Below are positions 5,384-13,970 of a stretch of 15,527 nucleotides of DNA, one piece after another. How positions within the stretch are numbered: the first letter of the stretch is position 1; every line of letters begins with the position of its first letter. This stretch comes from Candidatus Aenigmatarchaeota archaeon. Lineage in GTDB: Archaea; Aenigmatarchaeota; Aenigmatarchaeia; GW2011-AR5. Below the pieces are notes generated by a model that made no database searches, was not told the DNA's origin, and saw only the letters and a list, made by a program, of their open reading frames with translations. Made by a program: the position numbers and the translations under genes. The stretch lies in the NCBI GenBank assembly GCA_016202845.1, contig JACQNW010000034.1, positions 1-15,527 of the forward strand. The letters run 5' to 3'.

Positions 5384-6841
5384 TCAATCACGCTTGTATT
5401 CAAACTTCTTCTTGAGCCTTCTGACTTTACGGTCCTCTGTGTTGAACTTGTGGAAGTAGAAATAGCCAAAAATAATTATAACAATCAGCACAACAAACGA
5501 TATTATACCTATTGTATAACTTGTGATTTCTGCCTGATTATCCGAGGACGTCGCATTTCCGCTGGTTTGATTATTATCATTTGGATTAGCTACGTCAGAA
5601 ACAGACGCGGTCAGCTTTTTTGCAGTAATTACAAAAACCGACAGGCCAGGGGATGTCGCCTCGTAAAATACGTTCAGGTCAGTTTCTGCGGTTTTTACAG
5701 TAGGAATCTTGTCCCACTGTGTTGTGTACCTCCATAACTCTACTTTAGCTGGATCTATGTTGTTTGCCTTAATCCAATCGGCAGGCACTTTGAATCTAAT
5801 AACAGCACTATCGGTATCGCTATTTGATATGTTCACATGCGAGATTTGCAAATATTTGTACAAAACAACATCGGCGTCCACAAGAGACGGCTCTGGAGCT
5901 CCTGACGGTTTTGCACCTTCTGAAACAGACACTTCAATGTTTCTCACAGTATTTTTTACTTTTAGCGTAATAGACTCTATGTTTGAGTCACTGAATACAA
6001 GAGTTGACGAATTTCCAGCTTCAATTTTAGAAACTGATTTCTTTGTAGTTCCGCCACCACCGCCACCCCCTGAGGAAGAGCTACTGCTTGAGGTATTTGT
6101 TGATGATGTTGTGCATGAAGAATTCCCAGAAGTAACAGTTACAGTTGATGCCGCAGAATTGCTGCCAAGCTCAAATGTTACATCTTTGCTTCCTGTGTAA
6201 CAAGTTGCCAAATTTAACGTCCAGGAAAATGTCTTTGTTGCGCTGGCAGAAATTGTTGTTCCGCTGCTGGAGGTTGGATCGCCTGATACTGTAAATTGCG
6301 ACGGCACTGACAATGTATATGATGTCAAAACGTCACTTGCCTGAGGATTTTGAACAGAGATGGATAATGCAAAAGAGTCTCCCTGAGACTTTGTAGCAGA
6401 AGACGGGTTTGCCGTCACTGTAAGGGCTGAAGGTTCAAGAAATTCCAGTGTTGCTTCTGTTGATGCTTTTGACCCTCCGCTCCAAGTATCTGTAACTTTG
6501 TACTTGTATGTTCCGGCTGTTCCGGCTGTAAGCGTGAATGTCTTTGTAATGCCTGAAGTAGTGACTGTAACACCGCTATACGACCCAGTTGACGGATCTG
6601 ATATCGAGAAGTCGCCGGGACCTGATGATTTTGAAAGCGTTATCTGGCTGTTTGAAACATCGCCTGTATCTGACGTGCTTACTGATGTTACAACAATATT
6701 TGTTCCTGTTGTTGCGCTGGATGAAGACGATGATGTTGTAACACTCTGCACATTTTGAGCAAATGAAGGGGCAGTCATCAGCACGAAGACAAGCAAAAAT
6801 GCTATTGCACAACTCTTTTTGGACATTATTTTTAACATCAT
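5384..6841 (-). CDS. Membrane-anchored surface protein with PGF-pre-PGF domain
   Basis: A 485-aa exported protein. A signal peptide (SKKSCAIAFLLVFVLMTAPSFA, split here as SKKSCAIAFLL + VFVLMTAPSFA, cleavage about residue 28) is followed by Ser/Thr-rich beta domains (about 30-240) of Ig-like type. Next come a Ser-then-Gly linker (about 250-264), a PGF-pre-PGF domain (about 270-410) and a Thr/Asn-rich spacer. The C-terminus has one membrane helix (about 441-463) and a basic cytoplasmic tail (DRKVRRLKKKFEYKRD). The C-terminal helix anchors it with most of the chain outside; no PGF sorting motif is present. The start ATG follows a GGTGA Shine-Dalgarno by 3 nt, and that signal overlaps the stop of the upstream giant gene (9-bp gap). 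The two are therefore an operon with coupled translation and probably work together at the cell surface. Confidence 0.85.
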   Translation of the reverse strand: MMLKIMSKKSCAIAFLLVFVLMTAPSFAQNVQSVTTSSSSSSATTGTNIVVTSVSTSDTGDVSNSQITLSKSSGPGDFSISDPSTGSYSGVTVTTSGITKTFTLTAGTAGTYKYKVTDTWSGGSKASTEATLEFLEPSALTVTANPSSATKSQGDSFALSISVQNPQASDVLTSYTLSVPSQFTVSGDPTSSSGTTISASATKTFSWTLNLATCYTGSKDVTFELGSNSAASTVTVTSGNSSCTTSSTNTSSSSSSSGGGGGGGTTKKSVSKIEAGNSSTLVFSDSNIESITLKVKNTVRNIEVSVSEGAKPSGAPEPSLVDADVVLYKYLQISHVNISNSDTDSAVIRFKVPADWIKANNIDPAKVELWRYTTQWDKIPTVKTAETDLNVFYEATSPGLSVFVITAKKLTASVSDVANPNDNNQTSGNATSSDNQAEITSYTIGIISFVVLIVIIIFGYFYFHKFNTEDRKVRRLKKKFEYKRD

Positions 6842-6850
6842 AATTCACCA

Positions 6851-9800
6851 TTAAACATATTGCCGCCACACAGAATCTATCCAAACAGCTTCTGTTTGAT
6901 TTGCAGCTCCCGTGTCCCGGGTAAGCGTTCCTTTTATTGATGTTGAGCCCTGCGGCCAGCCGCCAGGGTATGCAACATCCAGTGCAACGCATCCATTAGG
7001 CCCTGTTGTTGCATTGACTTGAGTGAAATTATACAAAGTGCTGTTGATAGGATCGTACCAGTTAAGCGGCGTTGTTGTAAGGCGCGCAGGACCTTGACTG
7101 CTGCCGTACGATTCTCCATAAATATATACTGCTACATTTGATATTCCTGAAGCAGGTTTTGTAAACGTCTGTGCGCAAATCTTGACAGTCAGGTTAGTTG
7201 TGGCATTCATATTGAACCACGCGCCTGAGCCGTCACGGTAGAAAGCAATTTGCGCCGTATTGCTATTGCTTTTGTTTAAATCAACCCTTGACACGCCGTA
7301 TGTCAACGACTCAAACGCAAAGGTTGAATTTAATGAACTATATGCAAGATTTATAGAATCAGTACCCGATGCATTGTCCGCCGAAGCATTCATATTTATA
7401 TCATCATCCAAATACGTTATATTTGCGACAGGGTCATAAATTACATAAACTGTTTTAGCTATATTGTTTGCAAAGAAACTGCCTTGTGTTGACTGGTTAA
7501 ATGTTCCATTCCATATTGTTGCATTTGCTGTTATATTTGTATTGTTCCACACCAGCGCAGGGCTGGATGAATTTGTTGGGTAAAGCGTTACCACTGCATT
7601 TGCAACGGTGTTGTTTTGAAGCTTGTTTAATCTTTGACCAAAGGCTGTAAATGCGCGAACATTTATTTGCGTTCCAAAATCTGTATAAGCCCCTCCTCCC
7701 TGATTTCCAAAGCCGTTTGAGAATTTCGCAGTATCCTCTATAATTGTGTCATTAATTTTCCAAAATGTCTGGTAACTTCCTGACCTTGTTACATTCATCC
7801 TTACAAATGCAATTCCGTTGCTGTCTGTGTCCGCGCTTATAGATGTGTATAATGAAGTGTCAAGTTTTGAATCAAACCCTTTGCCGCCGCTTGACCCCGA
7901 AGCCTCCATCTGTTTTATTATGCCATTTATGCTAATGGTCATGCCTGCTGATGGAGGATTCCCTGTTGAAGCATTTTTTACTATGTAAGGAATGCTGAAA
8001 TTTGTGCTTACGCCAAAACTGTCAAAAAATGAGTTCCATGACGGCGTATAAGTTGCATTTATTAACTGGAATGAGCTGCATTCGTCTATGCTGTACACAT
8101 AAAGCTTATTCCAGTTTTGGAATTTCTGCGTGATGTTAACTATGCCGCTGCTGTTCCATACAACTGTATCGTACACACCTGCAGTAGTGTTGTCGAGCAC
8201 CAAGAACTTTACAGTTGAATTATAATTTACCTGCGAGCCTCCTTCTGAAAACCTGCTTGCTCTCAAGCCGCCAAGGCCTTGGTAGCATATAATTCCTGAC
8301 TTTGAACGCACATTGTAGGATTGTGTTATATTATCGTAGGATATGCCAAAAGTACTGTTCAGCGTGGCGTTTACTCCTGCAGTATTTGTATTTGCTGACT
8401 GAAGCCCGTAAACTGTCTCTACAACACCTGTTTTAACATTAAAGTAAGCAATCTCAAAGCCAATTTGTGTTGATGCTGTCTCGCCGTTTGAATTGTTAAC
8501 TGTTATTTCAACCTGATTCCACCCTTTTTTCATTCTAGAAGGCAATGTGAAATTTACTTCCCATTCTTCAGCTCCCCAATTAGGGAAAATAGAATGCGTG
8601 GAATGATTCCACTGGTCTTTTAACAACACAGCGCTTGCTGGCGTGACATCTGTCAGACGTCCTTCCCAAGGTATTCCGACCTTTACGGCAAATCCTCTTG
8701 ATGGAGGTATCAGCGTATTGTTGTTGTCATAATCCTTCCTGCTTACATTCGCTGTTGCTGAAAGGCGTACGCTTAATGTCTGGCCAGGCCTGAAAGTCTG
8801 CCCCCATAAGCTGCCGCTTCCGCCAACTTGCGTCACAAAAACATCAAAAGGCGTTGACTGGAAGCCTGTTTGTTGAGTATCGCTGCTTCCTACGCTGTCG
8901 CTTGCGTTCGCAGTGTACTGAACATCAAGGCTTATGAATCCCTGAGGCCATGTGTCTGATGAAAAATTGTTTGGAACAAGCAGAATGGTGCCTAAGCCGT
9001 TTAAAATCGAAGCGTTAATAGTCCCGTTTATTGTCAATACTTTACCGCCTGTTGAAGGATTATAATTGAATGCGCGAATTACTTTTATTGATCCTCCAAT
9101 CATGCTGCGGCTGTCATTAAGACGCGTTATTCCATTTACTGTTATGCTTATGTTAGAGCGCGAACCTACACGCCACGTGCTTGTGCTTGGGAAAAAGTTG
9201 AAATTCTTACAGAAAACTCCGCTTTCTACAGTATCTGAGTTTCCATTGTATGTTGCATTAAATTGAATGAAATAAAAACCTGATAGTGAGCCGCAAGAGC
9301 TCTCAAATGTCACAGGGATGGCAATCTGTCCAGTTGAATCAGACTTATTTGATGTTATAGTTAAGCAAGACTTTATGTTCTTTCCTGTGAGCTCCTCACG
9401 GGCAAATGTTATATTTGTTACTTCAACATTTTCTGCTGCGCCATTTGATTTGACGTCAAATACAGAGCCTTTAAAAACTTTTTTACCAGCAGAACATGAA
9501 AATGCGCCTCCAACGCCGAAACTGCTGCCTCCAGGCGATCCACCTCCTCCTCCCATTCCTTCAAATGCGCTGTCTGCCGCATTAGGCGAAAGCCAGCCCA
9601 TCACATATTTTGCAAAGTAGAATGATGTGCCTGTCACTGTCTCGTTTGTTGCAGAGCCGCGTATAATTGCTGTTATTTCAACAATCTGCGGCCCTGTCCT
9701 GTTTACAGGCAAAACTATTGTTATGGTTGGGTTTGCTGTAGCTGTTCCTGCCGTTATATTCGATATTGTTACATTTGTAAATTCACTTGTTCCTCCGCCA

Positions 9801-11326
9801 AAATCAAGAGGTTTTATTTTTGTGACAGTTAAGTTTGTTATATTTACTCCCGATACTTCTGTTTGCGCATTGAGGTCATAAGCAGAAACCTGGAAAGTTG
9901 CATTGTCACCAGGCACAAACTGCATTGCAAATGACTGGAAGCCTCCCAAAGACGAAACGCTTGAAGGCTTAAGTATATATTTCTGGACAGCAACAAACCC
10001 TATCCCTGCAACTGTTGTGTTTGAAGTTGAAGAACCGACAGTTGCATTGAACGCCAGCTTATAATTACCCGTACTGTTTGGCGCTGTAAATGATATTTTA
10101 CAAACACCCTGTGAAAAGAAAATTCCACCACTACCTGAAACAAGATTCTGAAGCATCACTGTTGAACCGTTGTCTACATTTGTTGTAGATGTAATATTTA
10201 TGGCAGCACAATTAACTATTGATGCGCCACCGCCATTTGCGCCGCTTAGCACGCTATCATCTGTTATATTCACGACAATCACATTCAATGCAACCTGTCC
10301 TCCTGCTGTGAATGCAGAGCTGTCGCCCCATTCCCTGAAAAATTCTTTCTGCGGCTCCATTCGCGCTTTGAGAAGCTGTGTATTAACAGCTGAATTTGTT
10401 GAAAGCTTTGTAGATCCGTTTTGCGCAGTAACCTCGATAGAATACGCACCCAACTGGCCTGACGGTGTCGTGTATGTTGTATTATAATAACCGTCATAAT
10501 CCGGGTTTTGTTTTAATACTATATTGGTTGTAGACCCGTTTGGCAGAGTGATGACTGCTGTAACATTTGTCGCATTTGATATAGGATTGCCGTTAGAATC
10601 CTTGAATTTTACGACTATTGAAAAATTTGAGCCAGGCGTGTAATCCGCTTTTGTTTCATTTTGATTTGTTTGCGTGTTAACTGAAATAGAAAAGCCCGAC
10701 TTTACATAGAAATACGAGATTGTAGCACCTCTATCAACCCCTATTCCATATACTCCGCCGTCTGCTGAAGAAGGTATTGTAATGTTGTATGTTACGTTTC
10801 CATTATGACTGGCGCGTGACGTTGTGTTCGTTATTGTCCATGACATCTTTGGCCCGTTTGACTTGAAAATTTCTACCACAGGCGTATAATTCTGAAGCGT
10901 ATTATTTGTCAGATTGAACATTGAAACATTTATCAGGAATGAGGAGCCTGTTGCAAATGGAGGCTTTGTATCTATATAACTGACAGAGCCGAATGAAATA
11001 TTTGTTATGAAAACAGGAATAGTTTTGTTGGAATTGTTGAACCATACTGTAATGTTAAATTCGCCTGTTTTTCCAGGAGGCAATGCAAATGTTGTGTTAT
11101 AAGTGCCAGAACCTGTTGTGTTTTGTGTAAGATTTGCTGTTGTAAAATTATATGTAACATTTGCATTAGGCACCGGCGTGCCGTTGTTCATGTAAATTGT
11201 AGAATATATGGTAATGTTTTGCCAGCTTTTTATTGTGCCGTTTGCGTAAACATCGACATAATCAGCTCTAACTATTGAAGCAAAACAAAGACCCACTATT
11301 AACAATAAAACAACTTGCTTGTTCAT
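6851..11326 (-). CDS. Giant secreted Asn/Thr-rich surface protein (S-layer-like)
   Basis: About 1491 aa. I start at MNKQVVLLLIVGLCFASIV (11326), a canonical signal peptide cleaved near ADYVDV, with GGTG 4 nt before the ATG; the frame itself is open to 11362. The mature part is a chain of beta-sandwich modules of the Ig/invasin or MG2 kind, for example TPGSNFSIVVKFKDSNGNPI and KTGEFNITVWF. A Gly-rich linker (GMGGGGGSPGGSS) occurs near the middle. N-glycosylation sequons are extremely dense, about one per ten residues in the first 110. There is no C-terminal membrane helix or sorting motif, so it is released or held by partners such as the anchored protein encoded 9 bp downstream. Role likely S-layer, adhesion or envelope scaffold; the exact function is not recognisable. 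Confidence 0.8.
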   Translation of the reverse strand: MNKQVVLLLIVGLCFASIVRADYVDVYANGTIKSWQNITIYSTIYMNNGTPVPNANVTYNFTTANLTQNTTGSGTYNTTFALPPGKTGEFNITVWFNNSNKTIPVFITNISFGSVSYIDTKPPFATGSSFLINVSMFNLTNNTLQNYTPVVEIFKSNGPKMSWTITNTTSRASHNGNVTYNITIPSSADGGVYGIGVDRGATISYFYVKSGFSISVNTQTNQNETKADYTPGSNFSIVVKFKDSNGNPISNATNVTAVITLPNGSTTNIVLKQNPDYDGYYNTTYTTPSGQLGAYSIEVTAQNGSTKLSTNSAVNTQLLKARMEPQKEFFREWGDSSAFTAGGQVALNVIVVNITDDSVLSGANGGGASIVNCAAINITSTTNVDNGSTVMLQNLVSGSGGIFFSQGVCKISFTAPNSTGNYKLAFNATVGSSTSNTTVAGIGFVAVQKYILKPSSVSSLGGFQSFAMQFVPGDNATFQVSAYDLNAQTEVSGVNITNLTVTKIKPLDFGGGTSEFTNVTISNITAGTATANPTITIVLPVNRTGPQIVEITAIIRGSATNETVTGTSFYFAKYVMGWLSPNAADSAFEGMGGGGGSPGGSSFGVGGAFSCSAGKKVFKGSVFDVKSNGAAENVEVTNITFAREELTGKNIKSCLTITSNKSDSTGQIAIPVTFESSCGSLSGFYFIQFNATYNGNSDTVESGVFCKNFNFFPSTSTWRVGSRSNISITVNGITRLNDSRSMIGGSIKVIRAFNYNPSTGGKVLTINGTINASILNGLGTILLVPNNFSSDTWPQGFISLDVQYTANASDSVGSSDTQQTGFQSTPFDVFVTQVGGSGSLWGQTFRPGQTLSVRLSATANVSRKDYDNNNTLIPPSRGFAVKVGIPWEGRLTDVTPASAVLLKDQWNHSTHSIFPNWGAEEWEVNFTLPSRMKKGWNQVEITVNNSNGETASTQIGFEIAYFNVKTGVVETVYGLQSANTNTAGVNATLNSTFGISYDNITQSYNVRSKSGIICYQGLGGLRASRFSEGGSQVNYNSTVKFLVLDNTTAGVYDTVVWNSSGIVNITQKFQNWNKLYVYSIDECSSFQLINATYTPSWNSFFDSFGVSTNFSIPYIVKNASTGNPPSAGMTISINGIIKQMEASGSSGGKGFDSKLDTSLYTSISADTDSNGIAFVRMNVTRSGSYQTFWKINDTIIEDTAKFSNGFGNQGGGAYTDFGTQINVRAFTAFGQRLNKLQNNTVANAVVTLYPTNSSSPALVWNNTNITANATIWNGTFNQSTQGSFFANNIAKTVYVIYDPVANITYLDDDINMNASADNASGTDSINLAYSSLNSTFAFESLTYGVSRVDLNKSNSNTAQIAFYRDGSGAWFNMNATTNLTVKICAQTFTKPASGISNVAVYIYGESYGSSQGPARLTTTPLNWYDPINSTLYNFTQVNATTGPNGCVALDVAYPGGWPQGSTSIKGTLTRDTGAANQTEAVWIDSVWRQYV

Positions 11327-11399
11327 GGACACCATTTCTGTTATTTCAAAACCGAACCCCACACTTTCAAATTTGTACTACTTTTAACATGCTTCGCCC

Positions 11400-11410
11400 T
11401 TATATATAAA
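11400..11410 (-). promoter_or_regulatory. TATA box of the surface-protein operon
   Basis: On the minus strand TTTATATATAA is the strongest TATA box in the window. It predicts a start near 11377 and a leader of about 50 nt before the ATG at 11326, consistent with high expression of the two surface genes. Confidence 0.7.
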
Positions 11411-11490
11411 GTTTTTTGCAATTGAAACGTAATTGATTTACAATTCTTTAGAAGAAAACTGCCATATTTTTATCTCTTTATGAGTACTGC

Positions 11491-11499
11491 TTATATATT
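11491..11499 (+). promoter_or_regulatory. TATA box of tRNA-Cys
   Basis: TTATATATT lies about 37 nt before the tRNA 5' end, placing transcription start around 11520 with a short 5' leader for RNase P to remove. The 170-bp gap to the surface operon thus holds two divergent promoters. Confidence 0.65.
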
Positions 11500-11531
11500 T
11501 CATTCAAGACATTATTGTTTAAATTATTCTT

Positions 11532-11602
11532 GCTGGTATGGCAGATCGGCTATGTGCCCGCCTGCAGAGCGGGTTAGCCCGGTTCGACTCCGGGTGCCAG
11601 CT
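11532..11602 (+). tRNA. trnC: tRNA-Cys (anticodon GCA)
   Basis: A full cloverleaf is visible. The acceptor stem is GCTGGTA (11532-11538) with TGCCAGC (11595-11601), one T-G pair. The D arm (11541-11556) has a weak 3-bp stem. The anticodon stem CCCGC/GCGGG encloses loop CTGCAGA with anticodon GCA at 11564-11566. The T arm is CCCGG-TTCGACT-CCGGG (11578-11594). The discriminator base is T11602, the U73 that cysteinyl-tRNA synthetase requires. CCA is not encoded, as is common in archaea, and no intron is present. The gene converges on the HEPN gene. Confidence 0.95.
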
Positions 11603-11629
11603 TCTTGAGAAATAGTGAAGCCTGTAAAA

Positions 11630-12057
11630 TTACTTTAGAAGTTGCTTTGGAACATCAAATTTCTTATCTGAGAAAACAACATTCTCGCATTGGGAAATGC
11701 ATTTCCTGCATAAATCCATCATTGTGCGGTAGCGCTCCATTATTTCTTCGCTGCGGACAGAAGAGCCGTAGCGCGCTGATTCTCTTTCATCCACATCTGA
11801 CTTTTCTTCTTTTTCGCTGTGAACTGTAATCCTTTCGATGAATTCGTCGTCGTAATCAATGAGCTTGTTTTCTTTAGCGAAACGCAGAAACAATGCTGTG
11901 CATCTCTGGCTTCTGCTTTCAACGCCAAATTTTGCAAGAATTGCCAAAGCGCAGTAGTACATTGTGTAAAACCACTCTTCAGGTATTTTATAATCCAGCC
12001 TTTTTCCTCATATTGTTTTGCAGAAATAAAACAATTCTTTACTTTTTCCAAATTCAT
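11630..12057 (-). CDS. HEPN-domain protein (toxin-like), interrupted by a -1 frameshift
   Basis: Two overlapping frames join into one 142-aa HEPN-like helical protein. Residues 1-19 (MNLEKVKNCFISAKQYEEK) are read from ATG 12057. At the AAAAA run (12005-12001) a shift of -1 continues as RLDYKIPEEWFYTMYYCALA, ILAKFGVESRSQRCTALFL and on to stop at 11630. Without the shift the first frame continues as a low-quality sequence for 85 more codons. HEPN proteins paired with nucleotidyltransferases are usually RNases of toxin-antitoxin systems, but a canonical RX4-6H motif is not evident here (RITVH is one residue short). Its ATG overlaps the TGA of the upstream nucleotidyltransferase (ATGA), so translation is coupled. 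The break may be real decay, programmed shifting or an indel error in an A run. Confidence 0.65.
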
Positions 12058-12650
12058 GCGTTACACCTTTTTATAAAATTAACAAACTTCTCTTGGCCAA
12101 ACAATACAACGCCTGTTTTGACTGCATTTACAAAAGCTTCATTGGGTTTTTTTAATTCTGCCATAAATTCTGCTTCTGTAAAGTTAATTGCATGGATTTT
12201 TTTGCTTTGGGTTTTCTGTATTTTCGCTATAATATTATGCAGTTTTGTGAAGTTGCTTTTCTTGGAAACAACTCCAATGATATCTATGTCATTTGCCTCT
12301 TTTGGAGATCTTACAATACTCCCGTATAAAATGAGAAAATCAACCATGTTTTCCAAGTCAGAAAAATTAATACGCCATCTTTTTTGTTTCATTGCTTCTT
12401 CTGTAAGACGAAGAGAAAGGGTTTTTTCTGTAACAATGTTATAGAAATTTACTCTAACAGTTGATACGCTTGTCTTTCCCTTGCCTATTGCATTTAACTT
12501 AACTAAATTCTCAGACTCAAAATTTTTTAGAATCTTCCACACGCCTACACGGCTTAATTTTAATTCTTTAGCAATAGAGGTAACAGTATGCGCAGCAGAA
12601 AAGTCTTTAGCCAAAAGCAACAGAACACCGTTTGCCAATTTTGTTTCCAT
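12054..12650 (-). CDS. Winged-helix / minimal nucleotidyltransferase protein (antitoxin-like)
   Basis: A 198-aa fusion. Residues 1-65 form a winged helix (HTVTSIAKELKLSRVGVWKIL is the helix-turn-helix, shown as HTVTSIAKELK + LSRVGVWKIL). From about 100 on comes a minimal nucleotidyltransferase with LYGSIVRSPKEANDIDIIG, that is G110-S111 and metal-binding D121 and D123. A third acidic residue, expected in the following strand (KIHAINFTEAEF), is not seen, so activity may be reduced. In HEPN/MNT pairs the nucleotidyltransferase neutralises the HEPN RNase by AMPylating it or by binding; here the winged helix would also let it repress its own promoter. A palindrome sits 4 bp upstream of the ATG. 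It overlaps the HEPN gene by 4 bp. Confidence 0.8.
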   Translation of the reverse strand: METKLANGVLLLLAKDFSAAHTVTSIAKELKLSRVGVWKILKNFESENLVKLNAIGKGKTSVSTVRVNFYNIVTEKTLSLRLTEEAMKQKRWRINFSDLENMVDFLILYGSIVRSPKEANDIDIIGVVSKKSNFTKLHNIIAKIQKTQSKKIHAINFTEAEFMAELKKPNEAFVNAVKTGVVLFGQEKFVNFIKRCNA

Positions 12651-12653
12651 ATT

Positions 12654-12684
12654 GTTAATAGTTATTAACTACATATTAATAAAG
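12654..12684 (-). promoter_or_regulatory. Promoter and palindromic operator of the HEPN/MNT pair
   Basis: GTTAATA-GT-TATTAAC (12654-12669) is a perfect 7-bp inverted repeat with a 2-bp centre. It lies between the TATA-like TTTATTAAT (minus strand, 12684-12676) and the ATG at 12650, covering the expected transcription start. A repressor bound here would block initiation; the winged helix of the first gene product is the obvious candidate. Confidence 0.55.
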
Positions 12685-12735
12685 GTTTTGATCCGACTCT
12701 TTGCGCATGAAATTTCTATTAAAGCTTTGAACTAG

Positions 12736-12925
12736 GATATAGCAGCAGATACAATGCTGCACTTTGAAGTAACCTCAAAGCACCAACACGGCGGCTTTTG
12801 ACCAACAAACCAACAGCAAGGCAGAAAAATCCCCTTTTCCGAGCTAAATTTTAGTTCGTATTATGTGAGAACTGTCTGGAAGCACAGTCCACAGACAACT
12901 AGCCTATTCTACATTTTGGCGAATG
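12736..12925. other. Intergenic stretch with short hairpins
   Basis: No gene is seen between the HEPN/MNT promoter and the end of the deoxyhypusine synthase gene. Small stem-loops are present: GCAGCA/TGCTGC (12741-12759 region), CTTTGA/TCAAAG (just after it), GAGCTAAA/TTTAGTTC near 12840-12857 and GTCTG/CAGAC near 12870-12896. They may include the 3' end signals of the synthase transcript (T-rich on the minus strand). Confidence 0.3.
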
Positions 12926-13939
12926 CTAATCTTCAGCAAACGCGCCCAAAACCAACAGAGGAAATATGATCGTGGCATCACCTTTCACCTTAACTGCGGC
13001 TCCACGTCCAGAATTCTTGCCCCAGCTCTCGGCTTCTTCCGGCGGCGCGCCCGAGTCAGAACCATCGACCTCGGACGCTGTATTGATGTAAATAGAATAC
13101 TTTGTGCCTTCCCTCATCATGTTTGCATTCATTATGTGGTGCTTGGGCACAGACCCTCCAAGGATTATTGCGCCTGTCTCTTTTGCGTCAAGCACAATAT
13201 TATTCATAAGCAGCAGATCGTCTGTCACGTCTATCTTGAATTCCGGATGTTCGCTCTTGAAAAAGAAAAGCATGTCGCCCATTGACCCGTCTGTTATTGC
13301 AGGACAAATGACAGGAATGCTATTCTTGAACGCCCAATAAAGGACTGATGATTCATCAGCAGTTTTTTCTGCCAAAGCACGTATGAATTCTGAAGCAGCT
13401 ATTACTTTTCCTGTTTTGTTTTGCTTTTCCAGCAGATTGTTAAGAACAGGCGTTACATATTTTTCAAATTCTATATATCTATCATTTGGCACAAGAATAT
13501 TTCCAATCCTGTTTATGCCTTTATCTCTAAGATCTTTTCCGCCCCTGAACTCGCCAATTATAAAAGGTTTAAGGCATTTTATCAGGTCTTCTTCAATGCC
13601 TCCGGCTGTGGTAACAATTACATGAACCATCTTGTTCTTTACAAGATGAAGTATTGCTTCGCGCACACCAGAGCTGATCATGTTAGAGGTGAATCCCAGA
13701 AAGATTGTCACATCTTCCTTTCTCATCTGCTTTGCTATATCTATTGCCTGTTTGAGTTTTGTTCCCTGAAAGCCTGTTGTGCCGTAAGAATCGAGAAACT
13801 TTTGCAAATTGAAAGGCTTGGAAAAGTCATAGCCTTTGACGTTTAGACCCTTGGGTTCTGTTGATGTTTTGAAAATGCTCTTCTTTGCATGATCTACTGA
13901 CGCCTTTGGCATCCGTTCACTTTTTGATTTCTTTGGCAT
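12926..13939 (-). CDS. dys: Deoxyhypusine synthase
   Basis: About 337 aa. The enzyme transfers the aminobutyl group of spermidine to one lysine of translation factor aIF5A in an NAD-dependent reaction; cytosolic. Signatures are IFLGFTSNMISSGVREAI (NAD site), TTAGGIEEDLIKCL, DGSMGDML, and the active-site block GGSVPKHHIMNANMMREG with catalytic lysine at about residue 266. YINTASEVDGSDSGA, EEAESWGK and a C-terminal TIIFPLLV follow. The frame also allows ATG at 13951 (four residues longer). I prefer 13939 because the TATA-like TTTTTAACC is then about 25-30 nt upstream and MPKKSKSERM is a plain start. It follows the reverse transcriptase by about 30 bp on the same strand but has no functional tie to it. 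Confidence 0.95.
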   Translation of the reverse strand: MPKKSKSERMPKASVDHAKKSIFKTSTEPKGLNVKGYDFSKPFNLQKFLDSYGTTGFQGTKLKQAIDIAKQMRKEDVTIFLGFTSNMISSGVREAILHLVKNKMVHVIVTTAGGIEEDLIKCLKPFIIGEFRGGKDLRDKGINRIGNILVPNDRYIEFEKYVTPVLNNLLEKQNKTGKVIAASEFIRALAEKTADESSVLYWAFKNSIPVICPAITDGSMGDMLFFFKSEHPEFKIDVTDDLLLMNNIVLDAKETGAIILGGSVPKHHIMNANMMREGTKYSIYINTASEVDGSDSGAPPEEAESWGKNSGRGAAVKVKGDATIIFPLLVLGAFAED

Positions 13940-13970
13940 TAGGTAAAGCATGGATAGAAATGGTTAAAAA

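Noticed and set aside
9318..9881. Long plus-strand frames opposite the giant surface gene (also near 5709-6200, 6498-6758 and 10170-10487)
   Set aside because: They are antisense shadows of a Thr/Asn/Ser-rich coding sequence; none has start signals or family features.
2486..12810. Shared CGGCTTT...CCAACAAAC near 2486 and 12790 as a dispersed repeat
   Set aside because: Only about 16 of 19 bases match with a gap, and similarity does not extend; a match like this is expected by chance in 15 kb.
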